Source: Acinetobacter sp. ASP199
Lineage (GTDB): Bacteria; Pseudomonadota; Gammaproteobacteria; Pseudomonadales; Moraxellaceae
Direction: 5' to 3'
Assembly (NCBI RefSeq): GCF_022700675.1
Contig: NZ_CP062182.1
Location: 1,488,001 to 1,552,000, forward strand
Length of the DNA: 64,000 nucleotides
Shown here one piece after another: positions 52,052 to 61,640 of this stretch (position 1 is the first letter of the stretch; the number at the start of each line of letters is the position of its first letter). The position numbers were made by a program, and so were the translations under genes. Under the pieces are notes generated by a model that was given only the letters and a program-made list of their open reading frames with translations, made no database searches and was not told where the DNA came from.

Positions 52052-53221
52052 TTAGATCAGTTCAACTGCAACGGCGGTTGCTTCACCACCACCGATACAT
52101 AAAGCAGCAATCCCTTTTTTACCGCCGGTACGTTTTAAGGCATGCAATAAAGTCACGATAATACGTGAACCTGATGAACCGAGTGGATGACCTAATGCGC
52201 AAGCGCCACCATTGATGTTGACTTTTGCTTCATCCAGATTGAAAGCATCCATAGCTGCCATCGTCACCATGGCAAAGGCTTCATTGATTTCCCAAAGATC
52301 AACTTCTTGAGCATCCCAGCCAGCTTTTTTCAAAACTTTTTCTATCGCGCCGACCGGTGCAATGCTGAACTCTGTTGGATGTTGCGAGTTTGAAGCATAG
52401 GCGACAATTTTCGCTAAAGGCTGTAAACCACGCTCTGCGGCAATTTCTTCTGAAGTGATGACTAATGCCGATGCACCATCTGAAATCGAGCTGGAATTGG
52501 CAGCGGTAATGGTGCCGTCTTTTTTAAATGCTGGACGCAAAGTGGGAATTTTATCAGCTTTGGCATTTAACGGCTGTTCATCTTGCTCAACTACCACATC
52601 ACCTTTACGTGAAGACACCGTCACAGGCACGATTTCTGCTTTAAAATAACCATTGTTGATGGCAGTCACTGCTTTATTCAATGAGCTGATCGCAAAGTTA
52701 TCTTGCTGTTCACGGGTATAGCCTTTCTTGTCGGCCATTTGTTGAGCAAGAACGCCCATAGAAAGACCGGTTTCAGCATCTTCCAGACCTTCCTGGAACA
52801 TGTGATCGGTAATTTTGCCATGTCCCATACGGTGGCCGGCACGTGCTTTATCGAGTAAATATGGTGCATTACTCATCGACTCCATACCGCCAGCGACCAC
52901 AATCTCTGCTGAGCCCGCTTTTACTGCATCGGCAGCCTGCATCACCGCTTTCATACCTGAACCACAAATTTTATTAATGGTGGTTGCACCCGTAGTGTCA
53001 GGTAAACCTGCCTGACGCATAGCCTGACGCGCAGGTCCCTGTTTTAAACCGGCTGGTAGTACACAGCCAAAAATTACTTCATCAATATCTGTAGGTTGTA
53101 AACCAGAACGCGCAACAACTTCTTTAATTGCCGCGGCACCTAAATCTGGTGCTGTACATGAAGAAAAAGCGCCTTGGAAGCCACCCATTGCAGTACGAAC
53201 ACCATTTACGATAACAATCAT
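52052..53221 (-). CDS. Acetyl-CoA C-acetyltransferase (thiolase)
   Basis: A 389-residue thiolase: catalytic Cys in NKICGSGMKAVM (~88), ALGHPLGSSGSRI with the catalytic His (~346), and CIGGGEATAVAVE with the second Cys (~376). Catalyses thiolysis of acetoacetyl-CoA or the reverse. RBS AGGACGG upstream. Acts with the flanking genes in fatty acid or ketone-body metabolism. Confidence 0.92.
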   Translation of the reverse strand: MIVIVNGVRTAMGGFQGAFSSCTAPDLGAAAIKEVVARSGLQPTDIDEVIFGCVLPAGLKQGPARQAMRQAGLPDTTGATTINKICGSGMKAVMQAADAVKAGSAEIVVAGGMESMSNAPYLLDKARAGHRMGHGKITDHMFQEGLEDAETGLSMGVLAQQMADKKGYTREQQDNFAISSLNKAVTAINNGYFKAEIVPVTVSSRKGDVVVEQDEQPLNAKADKIPTLRPAFKKDGTITAANSSSISDGASALVITSEEIAAERGLQPLAKIVAYASNSQHPTEFSIAPVGAIEKVLKKAGWDAQEVDLWEINEAFAMVTMAAMDAFNLDEAKVNINGGACALGHPLGSSGSRIIVTLLHALKRTGGKKGIAALCIGGGEATAVAVELI

Positions 53222-53315
53222 TTTTTCCGTCCTAATTTATAAATCTTGTTGTTTGACATGAGCTATACACTTAGCCCATGTCATTTCCATCTTTGTTAAA
53301 CCCAGGTGATCAATC

Positions 53316-55097
53316 TTAAGATTGAGCAGTAAAATACTCTTCTGGCAACTGCATCACCACATCGGCACCGGCTTGAATACGTTGTATACGTGCTGCCAAG
53401 TCAGGTAAAACTTTGGCTACATAGTAGTCTGCCAAGACCAGTTTGTTCTGGAAGAAACTTTCTGGTTTAGGTTGAGCGGCCTGACTAATGCGGGCGTACA
53501 TATAAACAAAGCTGAGTAATCCAACCACATGTAAATAATCTACAGCAACTGCATTGCTGAAGTCTGGTGAGGTTTTAGCCTGGTTTACAATGAAGGTAGT
53601 AATGTCTTCAACCTGTGTACAAACATCCAATACAGCGGCTTTAATCGACAAGGCATCATCCAGACCTTGTGCAAATTCACGAATTTCAGCTATGTATTCA
53701 GCAACGTATGCACCACCACATTTGATGGTCTTACGACCAATCAGGTCAATGGCCTGAACACCGTTGGTGCCTTCGTAAATTTGGGAAATGCGCAAGTCAC
53801 GAATACATTGTTCCATGCCCCATTCACGAATATAACCATGACCACCAAATACCATTTGCGCTTCCAGGCTTGAATCAAGAGCCTTGTCGGTTAAGTAAGC
53901 TTTTGCAATTGGGGTTAACAATGCAACACGGTCATTGGCTTTACGAACGGCTTCAGCATCGGTTGAATACTTCGTGATATCCAGCTGTTGACCCACATAC
54001 ACAGCAAAGGCACGGGATGCTTCGTTGTTAGCACGGACATTTAACAGCATACGGCGTACATCACCGTGTACAAGAATTGAGTCTGCCGGTTTTTCAGGAA
54101 ATTTTGCACCGGTAGCCGAACGGCCTTGCAAACGATCCGTCGCATATTGTGCAGCATTCTGGTAGGCAAATTCAGCCGCACCAATGCCTTGAATCCCCAT
54201 CGATAAACGTTCGTAGTTCATCATCACGAACATGGCTGCCAGACCTTCGTTTTCTTTACCTACGATATAGCCTTTAGCGCCGTCAAAGTTCATGACACAA
54301 GTGGCAGAACCCTTGATCCCCATCTTGTGTTCAATTGAACCCGCAGATACTGCATTACGTTCACCGACCGAACCATCTGCATTGACATGGAATTTCGGTA
54401 CGATGAATAAGGAAATACCACGTGAACCGGCAGGCGCATTTGGTGTTTTTGCCAGAACCAGGTGGATGATGTTTTCACACAGGTCGTGTTCGCCGCTGGT
54501 AATAAAGATTTTAGTTCCGGTAATGTTGAATGAACCATCTTCATTCGGTTCAGCCTTGGTTTTGATAATGCCTAGATCAGTACCAGAATGTGGCTCTGTC
54601 AAGCACATGGTACCTGACCATTCACCGGTGTAGAATTTTGGCAGATAGGTTTCTTTCTGTTGTTGTGAAGCACGGTCATTAATGGCCATACCTGCACCCA
54701 CTGTCAGTAATGGGTACAGCATGAATGACGGGTTAGTACTCCAGATCATTTCATCAGCCAGTACGGTCAGCATTTTAGGCATGCCCTGACCGCCCCATTC
54801 TTCAGATGCACCCAGGCCAACCCAGCCACCCTCAGCAAACTGTTTAAATGCTTCTTTAAATCCTTTCGGTGTCGTCACCACACCATTATTGAACTGTGCG
54901 CCGCCTTCTTCATCACTGCTGCGGTTTAAATCGAGGATGACATTTTTAGAAAACTTCGCCATTTCCTCTAAAATCGCATTCGCCGTAGCCATATCTAAAT
55001 GTGCGAGGTTTTCATTGCCCTGCCAGAATTCATCTGCCTTAAATACATCATTTAAAATAAATTCCATGTCTTTAAGCGGTGCGTTATAAATAGGCAT
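53316..55097 (-). CDS. Acyl-CoA dehydrogenase (DmdC/long form)
   Basis: A 593-residue flavoprotein, started at the ATG with AAGGAAAG upstream (33 codons inside the longest frame). The central acyl-CoA dehydrogenase domain shows CLTEPHSGTDLGIIKT, GIKGSATCVMNFDGAKG and QMVFGGHGYIREWGMEQ, with a C-terminal ~130-residue extension as in the ~590-residue DmdC-like subgroup. It oxidises acyl-CoA to enoyl-CoA. First gene of the dehydrogenase-thiolase-CoA transferase cluster. Confidence 0.9.
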   Translation of the reverse strand: MPIYNAPLKDMEFILNDVFKADEFWQGNENLAHLDMATANAILEEMAKFSKNVILDLNRSSDEEGGAQFNNGVVTTPKGFKEAFKQFAEGGWVGLGASEEWGGQGMPKMLTVLADEMIWSTNPSFMLYPLLTVGAGMAINDRASQQQKETYLPKFYTGEWSGTMCLTEPHSGTDLGIIKTKAEPNEDGSFNITGTKIFITSGEHDLCENIIHLVLAKTPNAPAGSRGISLFIVPKFHVNADGSVGERNAVSAGSIEHKMGIKGSATCVMNFDGAKGYIVGKENEGLAAMFVMMNYERLSMGIQGIGAAEFAYQNAAQYATDRLQGRSATGAKFPEKPADSILVHGDVRRMLLNVRANNEASRAFAVYVGQQLDITKYSTDAEAVRKANDRVALLTPIAKAYLTDKALDSSLEAQMVFGGHGYIREWGMEQCIRDLRISQIYEGTNGVQAIDLIGRKTIKCGGAYVAEYIAEIREFAQGLDDALSIKAAVLDVCTQVEDITTFIVNQAKTSPDFSNAVAVDYLHVVGLLSFVYMYARISQAAQPKPESFFQNKLVLADYYVAKVLPDLAARIQRIQAGADVVMQLPEEYFTAQS

Positions 55098-55197
55098 ATT
55101 GCTTTCCTTATGTGAAGACTTCGCATTAAAAATATTGAAGCGCTTTTTTAAGTTGTAAAACCTATACTGAAATAACGGATTTATTTCAACGTACATC

Positions 55198-55734
55198 TAT
55201 ATAAGTAAAATCTGGGCATTCACGCGGTTTTCAACATCCATGTGGAGAAATGAATGCAGCGAAAACCAGCTTTGAACACTTTACTCATCAGCTCGAGTGT
55301 TAAGTAGCTATACATAATTTCATCATCACGCTTATGAGTGACGAATAAAACATGGTTTCTGTAAATCACTTTAAACTGAACCATTCACCATCAAACCGAA
55401 ACTTAAATCGTGAATCAAATACGGTTAAATCAGCATATCTGCTCTTTGCGTTTTATGGGTGAGTCCCTTTTTCAACGCCAAAAAACAATAAAATAATTAT
55501 GGCCCAATTGGAATTTTATTGATGATTATTGACCTCTCAGGTTCTCAATGATTGACTTTTAATTTCTGCTATGCAATTGAGAAGATAAGTTAAATTTTAA
55601 AATAATATTTGCCCTGGCGCTAAAAACAAAACAGTGCTTTGTTTTTGGCTCATATCCGACATTAGTTGAGTTGCCATCTCACTGGTATAGGTATATGTTG
55701 AGTCCGCTTTTTATGTTTTTCTGGGATCTGTGCG
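55198..55734. other. Long divergent intergenic region with a 9-bp hairpin
   Basis: The 537-bp spacer between the acyl-CoA dehydrogenase and the TetR gene. An inverted repeat AAAAACAAA-ACAGTGC-TTTGTTTTT near 55622-55646 could be a TetR operator or a terminator. No gene with a convincing start is visible. Confidence 0.4.
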
Positions 55735-56334
55735 ATGAATACAGTACGTCAACAAAATTTTCAATTACGTAAAGAGAAAATTTTAACCATGGCGGAAACC
55801 CTGTTGTTAGATAACAATCAAGATATCACGCTTGCTGAACTTGCCTCTGAACTTGATATTGCCAAAGGCACCATCTATAAACATTTTAAAAGCAAGAATC
55901 AGCTCTATTTAGAACTGATTATTTTGAATGAAAAAAGATTATTGGAAATTTCGAAAAAATATAAAAACAATATTAAAACTTATGTTTCACAGTACATGCT
56001 CTATAACATGTTAAATTCCAACCGAACCATTTTATTGCATGTCATTGAAGAACGATTAACCAATAATGAACGCAAACTGAAAGAATTATTTGAAGAACTG
56101 TATCAGGTGCGTGAAGAACGCATTATTGAAATTAAAGACATGACAGATGAATATCTGAAATCCTTTAACAGTGCCATGTCAATTCGTGATTATTTATCCT
56201 ATATCTGGACCGTCACTTATGGCGCGTCGCTACTGCTCAATTCAACCCATTACCAGAAATCGATTGGTTCTCGTGAACGCCTGATTAAACTGTATATCAA
56301 CCAGGCCTTAATGACCCCGGATAAAATCACCTGA
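55735..56334 (+). CDS. TetR family transcriptional regulator
   Basis: A 199-residue regulator with an N-terminal helix-turn-helix (DITLAELASELDIAKGTIYKHFKSKNQLYLE, ~28-60) and a C-terminal ligand domain. Divergent from the acyl-CoA dehydrogenase operon, so a repressor of it responsive to an acyl-CoA is likely by position; ligand unknown. Confidence 0.85.
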   Translation: MNTVRQQNFQLRKEKILTMAETLLLDNNQDITLAELASELDIAKGTIYKHFKSKNQLYLELIILNEKRLLEISKKYKNNIKTYVSQYMLYNMLNSNRTILLHVIEERLTNNERKLKELFEELYQVREERIIEIKDMTDEYLKSFNSAMSIRDYLSYIWTVTYGASLLLNSTHYQKSIGSRERLIKLYINQALMTPDKIT

Positions 56335-56357
56335 TATCATCACCACAAATAAATGAA

Positions 56358-57311
56358 TTATTGATGAATGATTTTATGCATCGGATCATCTAAAACATTC
56401 ATTTTCGAAAACAGTTCATAACACATCTGACGTAGCCACTGATGGCTGGTTTTATGATGACAGGACATATGCCAATATTGCTTCACCGCATAGGTCGGAA
56501 AGTTAATCGGCGCATCAAAAATCTGTAAATTGCCACGCGACAATAACACTTCACTTAAATAATAAGGTACGGTCGCAATCGCATCGGTTTCCTGCACCAC
56601 CAACCCAACGCCCAGATAACTGGGTAAGCGCATCAAGATATTGCGTTTCAGTTCTAAATTTAACAGCTCATTTTCAATGTGGTAATGCCCCATTCCGGCA
56701 TCAATATCGATATGGGGTTCATTAATATACTGTTCGGTGGTTAGACTGTTTTCGCTCAGTCGCGGATGATTTTTGGAAGCAATCACCACATAATATTGCT
56801 CAAACAGTTTCTGCTGATAAAAACCGTTTTCCAGATGGGGTAAAAAACCAATCGCCAGGTCAATTTCGCCATTGGCCATCTGATAACTGGTTTCAGAAGT
56901 AATGGCACGTACATTTAAACGAATATGCGAAGCATGCTGTTTTAAATATTGCGAAATTTTAGGCAGTAAAACCAAATGCGACACATCGGTCATGGCAATG
57001 GTAAATTTCTGCTGTGAAGTGGTCTGGTCAAAATCAACGGTAAAATTATTGATGATTTCGACTTTACTCAAGGCTTCACTGACCAGTGGAAACAGTTGTT
57101 TTGACAGTTCAGTCGGCACCATTTCATTGCCAATACGCAAAAATAAAGGATCATTATAATGCTGACGGATTTTATTGAGCAGATTACTCACCGTCGGTTG
57201 GCTCATATCCAGATAATCGGCTGCATGGGAGACGTTCTTAAATTTGTAGACATAATAAAAGATGCTGAGCAATTTACAGTCAAGTTCAAACACAGAAAAC
57301 ATTTCCTTCAA
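56358..57311 (-). CDS. LysR family transcriptional regulator
   Basis: A 317-residue regulator with the LysR winged HTH (FKNVSHAADYLDMSQPTVSNLLNKIRQHYNDPLFLR, ~26-62) and a periplasmic-binding-like effector domain. It converges on the TetR gene with a 23-base gap; target unknown. Confidence 0.87.
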   Translation of the reverse strand: MKEMFSVFELDCKLLSIFYYVYKFKNVSHAADYLDMSQPTVSNLLNKIRQHYNDPLFLRIGNEMVPTELSKQLFPLVSEALSKVEIINNFTVDFDQTTSQQKFTIAMTDVSHLVLLPKISQYLKQHASHIRLNVRAITSETSYQMANGEIDLAIGFLPHLENGFYQQKLFEQYYVVIASKNHPRLSENSLTTEQYINEPHIDIDAGMGHYHIENELLNLELKRNILMRLPSYLGVGLVVQETDAIATVPYYLSEVLLSRGNLQIFDAPINFPTYAVKQYWHMSCHHKTSHQWLRQMCYELFSKMNVLDDPMHKIIHQ

Positions 57312-57575
57312 TTCTTTTAATCATTTTGGCGGTTCTATCATCCGCACAATTTGAATCAGTGCCAATGTCCAAATATAACACTTTGCAACTATTCATATGA
57401 TTATTGAAGACGCATTTTGCGATAAAAATATTGTTTAGTTGCTATGCAATCCAGTCAAGTATTCCCTTTACCTAAAATGAATCGTCCTTCTCTTTTACTT
57501 GAGCTTAAACACTTAAGCAGCATGTTATATACTCAGCCGCGCAGAATAGACTGTGGAAATTAAGGGAAAAGTGTC

Positions 57576-58286
57576 ATGTTTCAGAACAAAAAGCTAGTCT
57601 GTTTTGATCTGGATGGTACGTTGATTGATTCTGTAGGCATTTGGAATCAGGTCGATGCTGCCCTGATTTATGAGCTTTCCGGTATAAAAGCCAATTTAAA
57701 ATTGATCCAGCAGCAGCGGGATCTACAGTTGACAGCCTTTCGACATTTGCCTGATCCTTATCTGGAATATTGTGATTATTTAAAAGAACTATACGGTTTT
57801 AAACTGAACAAAGAAGACGTCAAATACCGCCGTTACAGTATTTCACGACATTTTCTGGATCATGTGGTCGAATTAAAACCTCAGGCGGAACTTATAATCC
57901 AGGCCCTGAAAAAACAAGAGATACTACTGGCCTTAACCACAACCACCAGTTTATTCAATGTGCAGCATTATCAGGACAATAATCAAAATATTAACGCTAA
58001 AATCAGCTTTGATGATGATTTTGCCTTAATCCTCACCCGCGAAAATGTCCAGAACATCAAGCCACATCCAGAAGTTTATCTGAATGTGCTTGAGTATTTC
58101 AAAATTGAAGCCAAAGATTGCCTGATTATTGAAGATTCTTTAATTGGTGTAGAAGCTGCGAATAATGCAGGGATAGAGGTAGTGGCAATTTATGATCAGT
58201 ATTCTGCTCATGAAATCGATCTGATTAAAGCCAGAGCAAATTATTTTGTGCAGAATTTTACCGAATTATTAAAGCATATTGCTTAA
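57576..58286 (+). CDS. HAD-superfamily hydrolase (paralogue 2)
   Basis: A 236-residue HAD IA phosphatase, closely similar over its entire length to the protein at 49100-49810 (same motifs FDLDGTLIDSVGIWNQVDAA, ALTTTTS, KPHPEVYL, IIEDSLIGVEAAN). The pair appears to be a segmental duplication with its lipoprotein neighbour. Confidence 0.85.
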   Translation: MFQNKKLVCFDLDGTLIDSVGIWNQVDAALIYELSGIKANLKLIQQQRDLQLTAFRHLPDPYLEYCDYLKELYGFKLNKEDVKYRRYSISRHFLDHVVELKPQAELIIQALKKQEILLALTTTTSLFNVQHYQDNNQNINAKISFDDDFALILTRENVQNIKPHPEVYLNVLEYFKIEAKDCLIIEDSLIGVEAANNAGIEVVAIYDQYSAHEIDLIKARANYFVQNFTELLKHIA

Positions 58287-58302
58287 ATATCTATATAAAT
58301 AA

Positions 58303-58331
58303 ATGTCATGAATGATTCCATTTCATGACAT
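58303..58331. terminator. Hairpin after HAD paralogue 2
   Basis: Stem ATGTCATGAA / TTCATGACAT, related to the hairpin after paralogue 1. Confidence 0.65.
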
Positions 58332-58367
58332 CTATTTTGTTATCTCTGAATGGATTAGATTAGAGCA

Positions 58368-58718
58368 TCATTTGGCTTTTTTGTAGACTGAACCTGACCC
58401 TACAAGGTTGCCAGTTTTCTCATCAATTACAAAATCGACTATTCCCGCCCCTGCATTCAACTGAAGCATGCCATTTTCATTCACAGCCGCGGGCATCGGG
58501 TTCTTTTTCTCTGTTTTACCGGTTTCCTTATCTTTGATGGTATTGGTAATCAGATAATTTTCACCATTTTTAGCAATTACCAGGATATTTTCAAGTTTTG
58601 GATTTTCCAGAGTGTTCTTCCAGTTGCCTTGATAATCTGGAGCTGGCGCTTCAGTGGTGTTACAAGCAGTTAATAGCAATAATAAGGAGATTCCTGAAAA
58701 ATATTTAAGATATTTCAA
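58368..58718 (-). CDS. Small lipoprotein (paralogue 2)
   Basis: A 116-residue lipoprotein with a TTG start and lipobox LLTAC, closely matching the protein at 49887-50228 apart from a short insertion (NTTEAPAPDYQG). Function unknown. Confidence 0.75.
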   Translation of the reverse strand: MKYLKYFSGISLLLLLTACNTTEAPAPDYQGNWKNTLENPKLENILVIAKNGENYLITNTIKDKETGKTEKKNPMPAAVNENGMLQLNAGAGIVDFVIDEKTGNLVGSGSVYKKAK

Positions 58719-59026
58719 AACTAAAACCTTGAATGTTACGACGCCGCCATTATAAAAATAACTTTCCTAAAGTTTAGCGAGTTGTTGTAGGCAAAGCGTT
58801 TCAGCCGTACCAAGTCTGTTTTGCATGAGTGTTTTTTTGAAAAGAATTCTTCACATTTTATCCATAAAATATGATGTATTACTTAATTATTCTAATGAAT
58901 CAAATATTTTACAATACTTCAATTTGATAAGGTATTAGTATTTTTTAAGCTTATTGGAACTAATAGTACTAGATCCAAGACAATCTACAACCAAGTTGAT
59001 ATGTATAAGAAGCTCAGATAAAAAAA
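58719..59026. other. Intergenic region after lipoprotein paralogue 2
   Basis: The first ~130 bases resemble the stretch upstream of paralogue 1 (shared GCAAAGCGTTTCAGC and TCTGTTTTGC). The rest is AT-rich and without recognisable features. Confidence 0.4.
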
Positions 59027-59057
59027 TCCTCAATAACCCATCCAAAGTTATTGAGGA
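59027..59057. terminator. Terminator of the desaturase operon
   Basis: An 11-bp perfect stem TCCTCAATAAC / GTTATTGAGGA followed by a T7 run on the minus strand, ~50 bases past the desaturase stop. Confidence 0.9.
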
Positions 59058-59109
59058 GTACCAAACTGGTTAAGAAACATCAATACTTGATGCTGTTAAA
59101 GAAAAGTGA

Positions 59110-60273
59110 TTAAAAAAACTTGGCTTTTACAGCATTCAATATAAATTTTGCGCTTTGCACTTTTTCTGCAATTTGTGCATGCCATTCGTTTGGTACCGAG
59201 CATTTTGCAACGCGAACCCAAACGGTCGAAAACTGTTTCATAAAGCTGGCTTCGTTATAGTGAATACCGTACTCAGCACAGAGCGCTTTGATTTTTGGTG
59301 CGACTTCGGAATAGCGGTTCGCCGGCATGTCCGGGAATAAATGGTGCTCAATCTGATGGCTCAAGTTACCACTTAAAATATGAAGCCATTCAGTGCCACT
59401 GAAATTACTTGAACCACGGATCTGACGCAGATACCATTCCGCACGGGTTTCATTGTCAGTATTATCCATCTCGAAGGTTTCAGCATCTTCAGTGAAATGG
59501 CCATTAAAGATTACCGCTGAAGCCCACAGGCTGCGAATCACATTGGCGACTGCATTGCCAGTAAATACTGGAATGGCATTTGGACCCGCAATCAATGGGA
59601 AAAATACATAATCTTTCAACACCTGACGGCGCATTTTTTTACGTAATGGCGCTGCTTCATCCCAGACCTGTTTCCAGGTTTTGGTTTTATAGGCAATTAC
59701 ATCTTCCAGATGCAGGCGCTGTAGACCCACGTACCATTCGAAGAACACCATCAACTGAATTGTCAATGGAATATTCCAGATAAAACGCAGCTCCCATGGC
59801 TGAGATTCACTGACACGAATCAGGCCATAACCAACATCATGATCCATGCCGACAATATTGGTATAAGTATGGTGGATATAGTTATGGGTATATTTCCAGT
59901 CATCTCCAGTGGCAATGGTATCCCAGTCATAAGTTGAACCATTCAGACTCGGATCATTCATCCAGTCGAACTGTCCGTGCATCACGTTATGACCCAGTTC
60001 CATATTTTCCACAATTTTGGAAATACCGAGCAGACCTGTCCCCGCCAGCCATACAGGTGGTAACCAACCGGCCACCATCAGCATGCCCCGGGAAGCAATT
60101 TCGCTATAGCGGACAAAATTACGGATTTTATAGATGTATTCAGCATCTTTTTCACCTAAATCATCCATCACTTCACGGCGAATCGCCTCCACTTTGGCAC
60201 CAAATTCCTGAATCTGTTCAGGGCTTAAAAATTGGGTCTTACTGTGCCGCTTAAAATCAATTTGCATATTCAT
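59110..60273 (-). CDS. Membrane acyl-CoA/acyl-lipid fatty acid desaturase
   Basis: A 387-residue integral membrane di-iron desaturase. The His boxes are HNVMHGQ (~95), HNYIHHTYTN (~131) and HQIEHHLFPD (~318). Two or three hydrophobic hairpins lie between them. It introduces a double bond (probably delta-9) into acyl chains. The ferredoxin reductase encoded directly upstream in the same operon is the probable electron donor. RBS AGAAGG upstream. Confidence 0.9.
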   Translation of the reverse strand: MNMQIDFKRHSKTQFLSPEQIQEFGAKVEAIRREVMDDLGEKDAEYIYKIRNFVRYSEIASRGMLMVAGWLPPVWLAGTGLLGISKIVENMELGHNVMHGQFDWMNDPSLNGSTYDWDTIATGDDWKYTHNYIHHTYTNIVGMDHDVGYGLIRVSESQPWELRFIWNIPLTIQLMVFFEWYVGLQRLHLEDVIAYKTKTWKQVWDEAAPLRKKMRRQVLKDYVFFPLIAGPNAIPVFTGNAVANVIRSLWASAVIFNGHFTEDAETFEMDNTDNETRAEWYLRQIRGSSNFSGTEWLHILSGNLSHQIEHHLFPDMPANRYSEVAPKIKALCAEYGIHYNEASFMKQFSTVWVRVAKCSVPNEWHAQIAEKVQSAKFILNAVKAKFF

Positions 60274-60300
60274 GGGAGTACCTTCTTATTTTTCTAGAGA

Positions 60301-61323
60301 TTAAAGATTAATCACCACAGGACTAACGGCCTGGGAGATACACAGTTTAATCGGGGTATTGCTCTCGTGATCGATTTCACCAGTCAGGATATTTTTCACC
60401 GAGCCACTGACTTTGGTACAAGAACAGGTATTACAGATCCCCATACGGCAACCATGTGCAGGACGCAAACCTGCCTGTTCAGCACTTTCCAGAATGGTAG
60501 AGCTGGCTTGAAACTCCTGATGCGATCGTTGGAATTGCACGGGTTGTGCTTTTACTTTTTCATCCACCACGATCTGGAAATATTCAGAATGGAAACTGGA
60601 TTTCACAGAAAGCTTTTCGGCAATACGGTGCGCTGTTTTCATCATTACCGCTGAACCACAGGCATAAATTTCACGCTGTTCAAAATCTGGTACCAGCTTG
60701 TTGAGTAACTGTAGGCTGAGATGCTGCTTATGCTCCACAGTATTAAAATGATGATATTTCAGATGTGGATGCATCAGTGTTAGCGTTTTAATTTCAGCAT
60801 GAAACGCATCATCACGGGTAAAATAGATCAGATCAATCGGATGCTGAAACTGCACCACAGCTTTTTGCAGCAAGGAATAAATTGCGGTGATTCCGCTGCC
60901 TGAAGCCAGCATTAAAATGGGTTTAGGGGAATTCAGCATAGTGAATTCGCCCTGTGGCTGTGAAAGTTCTACCACTGCACCCAGCTGCAAAGAACTCAAG
61001 GCACGAGATACTTTGCCCTGCTGTTTCACTGCAATAATGACATCACCATTTTTTAGAATCGTAACGACAGAATAATGACGCTGATGCAAAACACCATCTA
61101 GCCTTAAAGTAACAGCCACATTCTGTCCGGGCTGAAATTTTTTAGCCTGAAAGTTGAAATTCGGACGCAGCTGAATCTTATAGAAATCATGACCAATAAG
61201 CTGGATGCTCATGACTTCCGCCTTAACCTTTTTCAATGCCAAAGTTGGATGAAATTTTTCAGCAATGAAATCAATGAAGTCTTCTCGGATCCAGTGAGGC
61301 TTGTAGCTTTGCATAGTTGTCAT
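60301..61323 (-). CDS. Ferredoxin-NAD(P)H reductase with C-terminal 2Fe-2S domain
   Basis: A 340-residue electron-transfer protein: FAD domain with RHYSVVT (~83-89), NAD(P) domain with ILMLASGSGITAIYSLLQ (~133), and a C-terminal plant-type ferredoxin with CRMGICNTCSC (~290) and a final Cys in IKLCISQA. It should pass NAD(P)H electrons to the adjacent desaturase. RBS GAGGT upstream; first gene of the pair. Confidence 0.9.
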   Translation of the reverse strand: MTTMQSYKPHWIREDFIDFIAEKFHPTLALKKVKAEVMSIQLIGHDFYKIQLRPNFNFQAKKFQPGQNVAVTLRLDGVLHQRHYSVVTILKNGDVIIAVKQQGKVSRALSSLQLGAVVELSQPQGEFTMLNSPKPILMLASGSGITAIYSLLQKAVVQFQHPIDLIYFTRDDAFHAEIKTLTLMHPHLKYHHFNTVEHKQHLSLQLLNKLVPDFEQREIYACGSAVMMKTAHRIAEKLSVKSSFHSEYFQIVVDEKVKAQPVQFQRSHQEFQASSTILESAEQAGLRPAHGCRMGICNTCSCTKVSGSVKNILTGEIDHESNTPIKLCISQAVSPVVINL

Positions 61324-61583
61324 TGTTATTACCTCGTATAGATACAGAATTAATGCACATCTGTCTATTTATTCTGCATTCAGAATATAGGCTTTTATGA
61401 TTCGTGCCATGTCAATTCGGGTCAAATCATGTTTCTATCGATAGAATTCCTGTTTTTTGTCGGACAAAATGATACGTTTTTGATTAGAGCTCGGTTTCAG
61501 TCTGTAATTCTTCAAGTCATTTCATGCCAGTTCACCTCATCTGGATCGACTATTTTTTATGAGTTTTATGGCTATAAACATGC
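61324..61583. other. Upstream region of the reductase-desaturase pair
   Basis: Probably holds the minus-strand promoter of the pair. No operator of known type was recognised. Confidence 0.3.
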
Positions 61584-61617
61584 AAAAGGCTGACCACATT
61601 TCTGTAGTCAGCCTTTT
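61584..61617. terminator. Terminator after the acyl-CoA ligase gene
   Basis: Stem AAAAGGCTGAC / GTCAGCCTTTT with a T5 run, between the ligase gene end and the reductase upstream region. Confidence 0.85.
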
Positions 61618-61640
61618 TATTTAAGATGATTTTATAGGTA

